Shown piece by piece: positions 1-6,957 of a DNA stretch of 6,957 nt. The stretch's first letter is position 1; every line of letters begins with the position of its first letter. The notes beneath the pieces were generated by a model that was not told the origin of the DNA, did not search any database, and worked only from the letters and a program-made list of their open reading frames with translations. This DNA comes from DASPXY01 sp038227745 (lineage in GTDB: Bacteria; Planctomycetota; Planctomycetia; Gemmatales; Gemmataceae), in contig JBBRPS010000556.1 in assembly GCA_038227745.1 (NCBI GenBank), positions 1 to 6,957 on the forward strand, written 5' to 3'. Made by a program: the position numbers and the translations under genes.

Positions 1-43
1 CGCGCCAGCGAGGGGTCCCCTCGCTGGCGCGTCGGGCTTGTGT
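1..43. repeat. Palindromic intergenic repeat, copy 1
   Basis: Positions 1-15 (CGCGCCAGCGAGGGG) and 17-31 are perfect reverse complements around a single central T. As a hairpin this gives about 13 bp of stem and a 5-nt loop. A tail, GTCGGGCTTGTGT, follows to position 43. A diverged copy with the same tail lies at 5504-5544: 26 of 32 aligned bases match, then there is a 2-nt gap, then 9 identical bases. No T-run follows the stem, so a classical intrinsic terminator is not supported on this strand. It may still act as a 3' end stabiliser of the upstream gene, or be a dispersed intergenic repeat. The element may begin before the window. Confidence 0.8.
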
Positions 44-54
44 GACCCTCCGGC

Positions 55-60
55 GGAGGG
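55..60 (+). promoter_or_regulatory. Ribosome binding site deciding the start of the first gene
   Basis: GGAGGG at 55-60 lies 8 nt before the ATG at 69. It supports ATG 69 over the in-frame GTG at 42, which sits inside the tail of the palindromic repeat and has no Shine-Dalgarno sequence in front of it. Confidence 0.7.
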
Positions 61-68
61 AACGAGAG

Positions 69-998
69 ATGACTGAACAACCCCCACCGCCCGGCCGGCA
101 GGTTTCCGGCGCCCAGGTGCTGCTGGGGATCTTCGTCCTCTGGCAGATCTTCTTCCTGGCGGGCGGCAACCTGATCGAGCTGGCGGACTCGGCGCGCGAC
201 GACCTGCCGAAGGACGTGGCGCCGGCCGTCGAGCAGGTGGTGCCGGGCTGGCCGGAAAAGAAGGGGCACGTCCACGACCTGACGGAGCTCGCGGGCAAGG
301 CGACCACGCGCTGGGGCCAGGTCACGGGACAGCTCCAGGGCTGGCAACTGTTCGCCCCGGACATCCGGCGCCACTCCGTCTTCCCCGCGGTGGTGCTGCG
401 CTGGGACGACGACCCACGGTGGCCCCTGCCGCTGCCGGCCCCGCAACTGGCCGCGCGCCGGCTCGCCCCCCTCGCCGCCCGCACTGCGCTCGAACTGGCC
501 GTGCTGCGCCTCGCCGCCGTCGAGAACGTTCCGCCTCCGCCCGCGCCGTTCCCATCCGCCACGCTGCTCTCCGACAACGAACCGCCCGACGTGAACAGCT
601 ACTTCCGCTTCGGCCGCTTCCGCCTGCGCCGCCTGGAGGGCAACCTCACGGTCCTCCTGCGACAGGCAACGGACGAAACCCCCGCCCAGGCCGCCGAACG
701 CTGGCGCGGCCGGATCTTCGAGCTCCTCGACCATGACGGCGAATTCGCCAAGGCCTATCTGCAATGGCGCTGGCAGAGCTACCGCCGCGAACATCCCGAC
801 CGGCCGGAGCCGAAGCAGATCATCCTGGTGATGCGCCGCTACGCCATCGCCGATCCCGAGAAGGCGCCGCCGTACTGGGAAGGCCCGTTCACGGTCCCCG
901 TCGCCCGGCTGCAGCCGCCCGCCCGCGGGGAGGCGAGCCGCTCCGCCCTGGAGATGTACAACCCCGTGACGCAGCGCTTCCAGGAAATCCACAAGTAA
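69..998 (+). CDS. Single-pass membrane protein with GWQLFAPD motif, probable HTTM partner
   Basis: This is a 309-residue protein of no family I can name with certainty. Residues 1-14 are a short proline-rich cytoplasmic start, and residues 15-34 form one strongly hydrophobic helix (LLGIFVLWQIFFLAG). The remaining 270 or so residues are soluble and probably extracytoplasmic. Residues 91-98 read GWQLFAPD. The 'W-x-x-FAP' signature is, from general knowledge, characteristic of membrane-anchored proteins encoded beside HTTM proteins and of DUF5819-like proteins. Residues 155-162 are proline-rich. A later block with YFRFGRFRLRRLEGNL (178-193) and QIILVMRRYAI (250-260) resembles a mixed alpha/beta fold. 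The stop is 15 nt before the HTTM gene, so the two are probably co-transcribed and the product may assemble with it. The frame also opens at GTG 42, but the ribosome binding site and the repeat tail favour ATG 69. No catalytic motif was recognised. The coding call is firm; the role is inferred from context. Confidence 0.85.
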   Translation: MTEQPPPPGRQVSGAQVLLGIFVLWQIFFLAGGNLIELADSARDDLPKDVAPAVEQVVPGWPEKKGHVHDLTELAGKATTRWGQVTGQLQGWQLFAPDIRRHSVFPAVVLRWDDDPRWPLPLPAPQLAARRLAPLAARTALELAVLRLAAVENVPPPPAPFPSATLLSDNEPPDVNSYFRFGRFRLRRLEGNLTVLLRQATDETPAQAAERWRGRIFELLDHDGEFAKAYLQWRWQSYRREHPDRPEPKQIILVMRRYAIADPEKAPPYWEGPFTVPVARLQPPARGEASRSALEMYNPVTQRFQEIHK

Positions 999-1013
999 GG
1001 GGGCGAGCCGGCC

Positions 1014-2465
1014 GTGAGCGGACGAATTGTCGGCGTACACCCGTGGCTGCCGTGGCCGCTCAGCGGCTGGCGCTGGTGGACCGTCCCGGTCCGCGCCGAG
1101 CGCCTCGCCGTGCTGCGCCTCGCCGTGGGGCTGCTCCTGTTCGTCGATATCCTCTACTCCTACCTGCCGCACGTCCGCGACTTCTTCGGCCCGGACAGCC
1201 TTGGCACGCCGGAGATGTTCGCGTACCTCGCGCGGGCGCCGAAATGGAACTGGTCGCTGCTGCGCGGCTTCCAGGATCCGCTGCTGACGAGCCTCGCCCA
1301 GGCGGCCTGGTTCGTCAGCACGGTCGTGGTGCTGCTGGGGCTGTGGGGCCGGCTCACGGCGGAGGGCGGCGGTCAGCACGTGGGGCTGCGGCGGGCGCTC
1401 GCCGTCTGGCTGGCCGCGACCGCCTTCACCGTCTTCGGTTTGTGGACGAGGGTCAACGCCGCGTCCGAGCACGGCGCTTCGCTGGTCTGGCGCGCGCCGA
1501 TGGTCGCGCTCGGGCTCGCGATGGTCTTCTGGTGCCTCGCCCTGTGGCGGCGGTTCCGGTCCGAGGCCGATGACGATCCGTGGGTGTGGCGCTGGGTGCT
1601 GCTGGCGTGGGCCGGCGCAGCGGCGCTGGCCGGCGTGGGCGTGTGGAAGTGGCTCGCGGGCGGCGACCACCCCGGTACGCCGGGCTTCCTCGCCTGGACG
1701 GGCGCCAGGTGGCACGGCGAGGCGGCGGTGCTCCTTGCGGCCATGATCGCCTGGGTGGCCGCCGCCTTCCTGCTCACGGTGGGCTGCTGGACGCGCGTCG
1801 CGACCATCGCGGCGTGGGCGCTGTCCGTGTCGTTCGACAACCTCAACTGGTACGTCAACAACGCGGGCGACCAGGTGCGGACCATCGCCCTCTTTTCCCT
1901 GATGCTCTGCCCGTGCGGAGCGGCGTGGTCGCTGGACAGCTGGTACGCCCGGCGCCGCGGTCGACCGAACGGCCCCGTTTACGTCTACCCGTGGCCGCTG
2001 CGCCTGCTGTTCCTGCAAATGGTCTGCATCTACTTTTGCAACGGCGTCTACAAGGTCATGGGCGCCGACTGGATGGCGGGGGCCAGCCTCTATCACGTCT
2101 GGTGCGACCTGGCGCTGACGCGCTTCTCCTACGCCCAGATGCCGATCCCCTACGCCCTGACGCGGGTCGCGTCGTGGACCGTGTTCGCCTGGGAACTCTC
2201 CTTTCCCGTGCTCGTGCTGGTGAAGTGGACGCGCGTGCCGGCGCTGCTGTTCGGCGTCACGTTCCACCTGGGCATCTTCGCCACGATGGAACTCGGCGGC
2301 TTCGGGCCGTACATGATCGCCCTCTACCTGCCCCTGCTGCCGTGGGACCGCTGGCTGAAGGCGCGGGACGAGGCCGCCGTGGGACAGGGACCGTCCGCGG
2401 CCGGGGCCGCCAGCGGCGGGCAGGAGCCGGAGAGCAGCCGGATTCGGCCGGTGGACGTGCGGTGA
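1014..2465 (+). CDS. HTTM-domain (vitamin K gamma-carboxylase-like) integral membrane protein
   Basis: This is a 483-residue polytopic membrane protein with about ten hydrophobic segments. The family (HTTM, related to the N-terminal membrane part of vitamin K-dependent gamma-glutamyl carboxylase) is recognised from several blocks: the entry helix and FFGPDSLGTPEMF (57-69), G-x-W-T-R helix ends, NNAGDQVRT followed by the helix to WSLDSW (282-310), YFCNGVYKVMGADW (340-353), and the final FHLGIFATMELGGFGPYM stretch (417-434). K347 aligns by eye with the catalytic-base lysine of the human carboxylase in its GVKKLDADW segment. Relative to a standard HTTM domain, roughly residues 114-246 look like an insertion carrying extra helices. 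The soluble carboxylase C-terminal domain is absent, and the tail after about 450 is short and polar. The GTG start has AGGGGG 10 nt upstream. It lies 15 nt after the membrane-anchored partner and 19 nt before the amidohydrolase. The substrate of bacterial members is generally unknown, so carboxylation should not be assumed. Confidence 0.88.
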   Translation: MSGRIVGVHPWLPWPLSGWRWWTVPVRAERLAVLRLAVGLLLFVDILYSYLPHVRDFFGPDSLGTPEMFAYLARAPKWNWSLLRGFQDPLLTSLAQAAWFVSTVVVLLGLWGRLTAEGGGQHVGLRRALAVWLAATAFTVFGLWTRVNAASEHGASLVWRAPMVALGLAMVFWCLALWRRFRSEADDDPWVWRWVLLAWAGAAALAGVGVWKWLAGGDHPGTPGFLAWTGARWHGEAAVLLAAMIAWVAAAFLLTVGCWTRVATIAAWALSVSFDNLNWYVNNAGDQVRTIALFSLMLCPCGAAWSLDSWYARRRGRPNGPVYVYPWPLRLLFLQMVCIYFCNGVYKVMGADWMAGASLYHVWCDLALTRFSYAQMPIPYALTRVASWTVFAWELSFPVLVLVKWTRVPALLFGVTFHLGIFATMELGGFGPYMIALYLPLLPWDRWLKARDEAAVGQGPSAAGAASGGQEPESSRIRPVDVR

Positions 2466-2484
2466 GCGAACCGGAGAGGACCGC

Positions 2485-3687
2485 ATGTGGACGTTGACCG
2501 CGCGCTGGCTCTTCCCGGTGGACGCGCCGCCCCTCGCACGCGGCACCCTCACCATCGACGGTGAGCGGATCGTCGCGGTCGAGGCGCACGGCAGTCGCAC
2601 CGCCGACGTGGACCTCGGCGACGCGGCCGTCCTGCCGGGCCTCGTCAACGCGCACACCCACCTCGACCTCGGCGGCCTGCGCGGCCTGGCGCCGCCGTCG
2701 CCGGACTTCACCGCCTGGTTACGGGCCGTCATCGCCCACCGCCGCGGCTTGACGCCTGGCGACATGGAGCGCGCCGTCCGCGCCGGCCTGGCGGAGAGCG
2801 TCGCGCACGGCACGACCCTGCTCGGCGACATTTCCGGCATGGGCTTGAGCTGGCCGGTCCTCACCGAGTCGCCGATCCGCGCCGTCGTCTTCCACGAGTT
2901 CCTCGGTCTGACACGCGCCCGCGCCGGGCAGGCCCTCGCGGCCGCAGAAGACTGGTTGCGCACCCACCCAGCGACCGCGACGTGCCGGCCGGGCCTGAGT
3001 CCGCACGCCCCGTACAGCGCCCATGCCCTCCTCTTCCGCGGCTGCGCGGAGTTAGCGCGGGCGGCAGGCGTGCCCCTGGCGACGCACCTCGCCGAGGCGC
3101 GCGCCGAGTTGGAACTCCTGTCTGAACGGCGCGGGCCGTTCGTACCCTTCCTGAAGGAGTTGGGCGTCTGGGATGAAGATGGCCTCGTCGCGGACGCCGC
3201 CGAGGTGGTGCGCCTCTGCTCCGGCGCTCCGCACCTCTTGCTGGTCCACGGCAACTACCTCGCGCCGGAGGCCGTGCCCGCGGGGGCGACCGTCGTCTAC
3301 TGTCCGCGCACGCACGCCGCCTTCGGCCACGCGCCGCACCCGCTCCCGGATCTGCTGGCGCGCGGCGTGCGCATGGCGCTGGGCACCGACAGCCTGGCGT
3401 CCAATCCCGACCTCGATTTACTGGCCGAGGTCCGCTTTTTGCACGATCGACATCCGGAGATCTCCGGGGCGGCCCTGCTGCGCATGGCGACCCTTGCGGG
3501 CGCCGAGGCCCTGGGCTGGCAGGACGAGGCCGGGAGCCTGGCCCCGGGGAAGTCGGCCGATCTGCTCGTCGTGCCGCTGACGGCGGGAGAGGGACCCGAA
3601 CCGTACACGTCGGTGCTGGGCTCCTCGGTACCGGTCCGAGCGGTCCTCTGCCGGGGGCGCTGGGTGCATGGCCAGCCGTCCCCATGA
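2485..3687 (+). CDS. Metal-dependent amidohydrolase, ATZ/TRZ (COG0402-type) family
   Basis: This is a 400-residue cytoplasmic enzyme of the amidohydrolase superfamily, close to the family's usual 400-450. A small beta-sandwich start (about 1-50) leads into the TIM barrel. Visible metal and catalytic residues are H57 and H59 (NAHTHLDL), H174 (SPHAPYSAH), H201 and E204 (THLAEA), H255 (LLVHGNYL) and D302 (LGTDSLASNPDLDLLAEV). The C-terminal LAPGKSADLLVV (352-363) closes the sandwich, as is usual. Such enzymes hydrolyse C-N bonds, typically deaminating nucleosides, S-adenosylhomocysteine, guanine, triazines or aminodeoxyfutalosine. The segment CPRTHAAFGHAPHPL (273-287) replaces the CP-R-S-N-x-x-L loop common in methylthioadenosine and chlorohydrolase types, so I do not assign a substrate. 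The ATG has GGAGAGG 5 nt upstream and follows the HTTM stop by 19 nt, suggesting co-transcription. A functional link to the membrane genes is not evident. An aminodeoxyfutalosine deaminase role in menaquinone synthesis is possible but unproven. Confidence 0.9.
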   Translation: MWTLTARWLFPVDAPPLARGTLTIDGERIVAVEAHGSRTADVDLGDAAVLPGLVNAHTHLDLGGLRGLAPPSPDFTAWLRAVIAHRRGLTPGDMERAVRAGLAESVAHGTTLLGDISGMGLSWPVLTESPIRAVVFHEFLGLTRARAGQALAAAEDWLRTHPATATCRPGLSPHAPYSAHALLFRGCAELARAAGVPLATHLAEARAELELLSERRGPFVPFLKELGVWDEDGLVADAAEVVRLCSGAPHLLLVHGNYLAPEAVPAGATVVYCPRTHAAFGHAPHPLPDLLARGVRMALGTDSLASNPDLDLLAEVRFLHDRHPEISGAALLRMATLAGAEALGWQDEAGSLAPGKSADLLVVPLTAGEGPEPYTSVLGSSVPVRAVLCRGRWVHGQPSP

Positions 3688-3726
3688 CGGCACGAGCGCG
3701 AAACGGCAAGCCGGCTTCGACCCCCA

Positions 3727-3742
3727 CCCCCGAAACCGGGGG
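3727..3742. other. Small GC-rich hairpin after the amidohydrolase gene
   Basis: CCCCCG (3727-3732) and CGGGGG (3737-3742) can pair around an AAAC loop, 40 nt after the stop codon. A purine stretch (GAAAAGGAAAG), not a T-run, follows, so it is not a textbook intrinsic terminator. It could weakly separate the upstream operon from the GH57 gene. Confidence 0.3.
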
Positions 3743-3764
3743 GAAAAGGAAAGCACGACGCGGC

Positions 3765-3792
3765 TTGAATTAACGTCGGCCGGACATATCAA
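3765..3792 (+). promoter_or_regulatory. Weak sigma70-like promoter candidate before the GH57 gene
   Basis: TTGAAT (3765-3770) and TATCAA (3787-3792) each match four of six consensus bases and are separated by 16 nt. The surrounding 3761-3810 stretch is clearly more A/T-rich than its flanks. It lies 50 nt before the start chosen for the branching enzyme gene. This is a pattern match only. Confidence 0.3.
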
Positions 3793-3842
3793 ACCCGGAG
3801 AGGAAAGATACCGCACCTATGTTTTGTGAGGCTCGGGAGAAG

Positions 3843-5426
<1,584 letters not shown>

Positions 5427-5428
5427 GG

Positions 5429-5443
5429 CGGCCGCGACGGCCG
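5429..5443. other. Short hairpin just after the GH57 stop codon
   Basis: CGGCC (5429-5433) and GGCCG (5439-5443) pair around a GCGAC loop, starting 2 nt after the branching enzyme stop. The downstream sequence lacks a uridine tract, so a terminator role is only a possibility. Confidence 0.25.
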
Positions 5444-5503
5444 TTGGCGCCATGACTCGGCCTTTGCTACTCCCTTTGTCCCTCAAAACGCGCAACTTGA
5501 AAA

Positions 5504-5544
5504 CGCCCCAGCGAGGAATCTCACCGCTGGCGCGTGGCTTGTGT
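5504..5544. repeat. Palindromic intergenic repeat, copy 2
   Basis: This is a diverged copy of the element at 1-43, in the same orientation. The palindromic core (5504-5534) keeps 12 of the 15 arm pairings. One pair, G:C at positions 14/18 of copy 1, has become A:T here, a compensatory change that hints at selection for pairing. It ends with the same GGCTTGTGT tail, 2 nt closer to the stem. As with copy 1, it lies between genes and upstream of an ORF. Confidence 0.7.
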
Positions 5545-5569
5545 CAAAGCAGCCCGCGGCCAGTATAAT
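5541..5569 (+). promoter_or_regulatory. Sigma70-like promoter before the carbonic anhydrase gene
   Basis: A perfect TATAAT lies at 5564-5569. GTGTCA (5541-5546; four of six matches to TTGACA) sits at the ideal 17-nt spacing. The alternative TTGTGT (5539-5544) would give 19 nt. A perfect -10 hexamer stands out in such GC-rich sequence. The -35 overlaps the tail of repeat copy 2. Transcription would start near 5576, giving a leader of roughly 130 nt. Confidence 0.5.
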
Positions 5570-5706
5570 CTCCCGGATAACTTGCCGCGCCCCACCACCC
5601 CCGCGTTCCCGCCGGCCGGCCCTGCCCCCGGTGTCCCGCAGGAACCCGGCCGAAGAGCGGTCGGGCCGCGGGGGGCACAACCTTACCCGTTGCTGGAGAG
5701 GGCCTC

Positions 5707-6465
5707 ATGAAAACCGTGTTCGCACCTGCCGTGTCGGGCCGAGAACCGGCGCCGTCCCCTTTACAACAACGCGCCGCCGGCGGCGGCCGGCTGGCGGCAC
5801 TGCTCGCCGCCGCCTGGTGCGCCCCGGCGGCGCCGGCCCAGGAGCCACCGCTCACGCCGCTGGCCGCCCTGCAGCGGCTCAAGGAGGGCAACAACCGCTT
5901 CGTCACCGACAAGCTCGCGAAGAAGGACACCAGCGCGAAGCGGCGGATCGAGCTGGCGAAGGGCCAGCAGCCGCTCGCGGTCGTCTTGACCTGTGCCGAC
6001 TCACGGGTGGCGCCGGAACTGATCTTCAACAAGGGCCTAGGCGACCTGTTCGTGCTCCGCGTCGCCGGCAATGTCGCTCACGAGGCGCACGGCATCCTGG
6101 GCTCGGCGGAGTATGCGGCCGTCGAGCTCAAGGTGGGGGTCGTGGTGGTGATGGGCCACCAGAACTGTGGGGCGGTCAAGGCCGCCCTGCAAGGCAAGGC
6201 CCTGCGCGGCAACCTCGGCCTGCTGATCAAGTCGATCCACGTCGGCAAGGACCTCCCGAAGGACAAGACCGCCGCCCTGGCCGCCGCCACGCGGGCCAAC
6301 GCCATCTACCAGGCGGAGGCGTTGCTGCGGGAGAGTGAGGTCCTGCGAGAGTTCGTGGCAAGCGGCCGGCTCCTGGTCGTGCCCGCCGTGTATTCCCTGG
6401 AAACGGGCGTCGTGAGCTGGATGGAGGCGATCCCGGCCCGGGGCATGCCGAAGAAATCGAACTGA
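5707..6465 (+). CDS. Exported beta-class carbonic anhydrase
   Basis: This enzyme interconverts CO2 and bicarbonate using a zinc ion (EC 4.2.1.1). It has 252 residues. The beta-class zinc site is complete: C96, D98 and R100 in LTCADSR, and H151 and C154 in MGHQNCGAVKAAL. The supporting blocks PELIFNKGLGDLFVLRVAGN (103-122) and LGSAEYAAVELKVGVVVVMG (131-150) are typical of the fold. The first 45 or so residues are not part of the enzyme: a 28-residue start with basic residues, a hydrophobic stretch (about 29-38), then APAAPAQE, with likely signal peptidase I cleavage near A44. There is no twin-arginine motif, and W37 before C38 does not fit a lipobox, so a Sec-exported soluble periplasmic protein is most likely. 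GGAGAGGG precedes the ATG by 4 nt. It appears to have its own promoter. Family assignment is confident; export is inferred from the N-terminus. Confidence 0.93.
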   Translation: MKTVFAPAVSGREPAPSPLQQRAAGGGRLAALLAAAWCAPAAPAQEPPLTPLAALQRLKEGNNRFVTDKLAKKDTSAKRRIELAKGQQPLAVVLTCADSRVAPELIFNKGLGDLFVLRVAGNVAHEAHGILGSAEYAAVELKVGVVVVMGHQNCGAVKAALQGKALRGNLGLLIKSIHVGKDLPKDKTAALAAATRANAIYQAEALLRESEVLREFVASGRLLVVPAVYSLETGVVSWMEAIPARGMPKKSN

Positions 6466-6520
6466 GCGCTCCGCGATGTGAGGAGTGGCGGCGGGGGTTC
6501 CCGGCTTCTCTGCGGCGGCG

Positions 6521-6526
6521 AGGAGG
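6521..6526 (+). promoter_or_regulatory. Strong ribosome binding site of the last gene
   Basis: AGGAGG lies 8 nt before the ATG at 6535. It is the best Shine-Dalgarno match in the window and the main support for that open frame being a real gene. Confidence 0.65.
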
Positions 6527-6534
6527 TTTGACCC

Positions 6535-6957
6535 ATGCCCAAGACGGTGCTAGAACGACACTACCGAGACCGGCTGCTGTCCGTGCAACAGATCGCGGTG
6601 CATGAGGGGGGACACGCCGCGCTGGCAGGGTGGGGTTTCGAGGATTTGGTGACCCTGTGCCTTGAGCTTTCCACGTCGGGACAGCAACTCCTGGAGAGGG
6701 AATACAAGCTGATCTTCAAAGTGCCGGACCTCACGGTCGCCTGGCTCCAGGAGAGGCGGCAGGCCATCGAAGAGTTAACCGCGAAATATCTCGAACTCGT
6801 GGCATCCCTCAAGGGCTCGGCCGGCCCCGTTGCCGATTCCTCACGCGGGAAAGACCGGAGTTGCCGGCTGGATCAAGAAGTCCAGCGCTTCGTGGATGCC
6901 AAACAGAGAGTGTTGGAGCGCTGGCCGGTCGGCAGCCCGCAGGAGGTCGCCAAAGCC
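6535..6957 (+). CDS. Unrecognised protein, 3'-truncated by the window, with HEGGH motif
   Basis: The frame is open from ATG 6535 to the window edge (141 codons, no stop), so only the N-terminal part is visible. I do not recognise the family. Residues 20-30 read IAVHEGGHAAL, containing an HExxH pattern (23-27) that recalls the HEAGHA zinc site of FtsH-type peptidases. No ATPase domain precedes it and what follows does not resemble that family. Residues about 50-92 (EREYKLIFKVPDL, then WLQERRQAIEELTAKYLELV) look helical and charged, possibly coiled coil. Residues 94-107 are a polar linker, followed by another helical stretch (about 110-130). There is no signal peptide or membrane segment. By hand count, 34 of 141 codons end in A or T, against about 4 of the first 100 in the GH57 gene, suggesting a different history. 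It starts 69 nt after the carbonic anhydrase stop and might be co-transcribed with it. The 6561-6812 minus-strand frame over it is taken as a shadow. Confidence 0.65.
   Translation, partial: MPKTVLERHYRDRLLSVQQIAVHEGGHAALAGWGFEDLVTLCLELSTSGQQLLEREYKLIFKVPDLTVAWLQERRQAIEELTAKYLELVASLKGSAGPVADSSRGKDRSCRLDQEVQRFVDAKQRVLERWPVGSPQEVAKA

Larger units (their letters stand above)
5427..5706. other. 280-nt intergenic region
   Basis: This gap holds a short hairpin after the GH57 stop, palindromic repeat copy 2, and a promoter-like pair overlapping the repeat end. A GC-rich leader of about 130 nt follows before the carbonic anhydrase gene. The leader has no convincing small gene or recognised riboswitch. 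GGAGAGGG at 5695-5702 is the ribosome binding site of the next gene, 4 nt before its ATG. Confidence 0.6.

Noticed and set aside
1..31. Palindrome as a rho-independent terminator
   Set aside because: The stem is strong but no T-run follows on the plus strand, and a diverged copy with a conserved tail exists elsewhere. It is listed as a repeat instead.
1580..2497. A 305-codon plus-strand frame overlapping the HTTM gene
   Set aside because: It is an arginine/glycine-rich out-of-frame reading of a gene whose own frame shows membrane helices and family motifs.
2861..3727. A 288-codon minus-strand frame opposite the amidohydrolase
   Set aside because: The product is dominated by R, P, G and A and has no motif; the opposite strand encodes a complete enzyme with every metal ligand.
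5815..5826. Lipobox in the carbonic anhydrase signal peptide (AAWC)
   Set aside because: Tryptophan immediately before the cysteine does not fit the lipobox consensus; a signal peptidase I site near APA-Q is the better reading.
5541..6338. A 265-codon plus-strand frame overlapping the carbonic anhydrase start
   Set aside because: It is an out-of-frame, arginine-rich product that starts inside the promoter region; the carbonic anhydrase frame has a clear ribosome binding site and catalytic residues.

Overview
The window is a GC-rich (roughly two thirds G+C), densely coding bacterial segment with all genes on the + strand. Third codon positions are almost always G or C in the main genes. The gene mix fits a planctomycete, probably a Gemmata-like lineage: an HTTM/gamma-carboxylase-like membrane protein with a membrane-anchored partner, a GH57 branching enzyme, an exported beta-carbonic anhydrase, and palindromic intergenic repeats. 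This placement is an inference; there is no rRNA or marker gene to confirm it.

Region 1 (1-3687): a perfect 15-bp inverted repeat opens the window. It is followed by three closely spaced genes (gaps of 15 and 19 nt) that look like one operon: a single-pass membrane protein with a GWQLFAPD motif (69-998), a polytopic HTTM-domain protein (1014-2465) and an ATZ/TRZ-type metal-dependent amidohydrolase (2485-3687). The first two probably work together at the membrane. The amidohydrolase is a cytoplasmic hydrolase or deaminase of unknown substrate that may simply be co-transcribed.

Region 2 (3688-5426): a 155-nt leader with a small hairpin and a weak promoter candidate precedes a GH57 1,4-alpha-glucan branching enzyme of glycogen synthesis. 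All the family's landmark motifs are intact.

Region 3 (5427-6465): a 280-nt intergenic stretch holds a second, diverged copy of the opening palindrome. A good sigma70-like promoter overlaps its end. The gene behind it is a beta-carbonic anhydrase with an export signal.

Region 4 (6466-6957): a short spacer with a strong ribosome binding site leads into an open frame that runs off the window end. It is unrecognised, carries an HEGGH motif, and uses many more A/T-ending codons than its neighbours.

No CRISPR array, tRNA, rRNA, insertion sequence or obvious new defence system was seen. The least explained items are the paired palindrome with its shared tail, the four-fold helix motif in the HTTM protein, and the truncated 3' gene.
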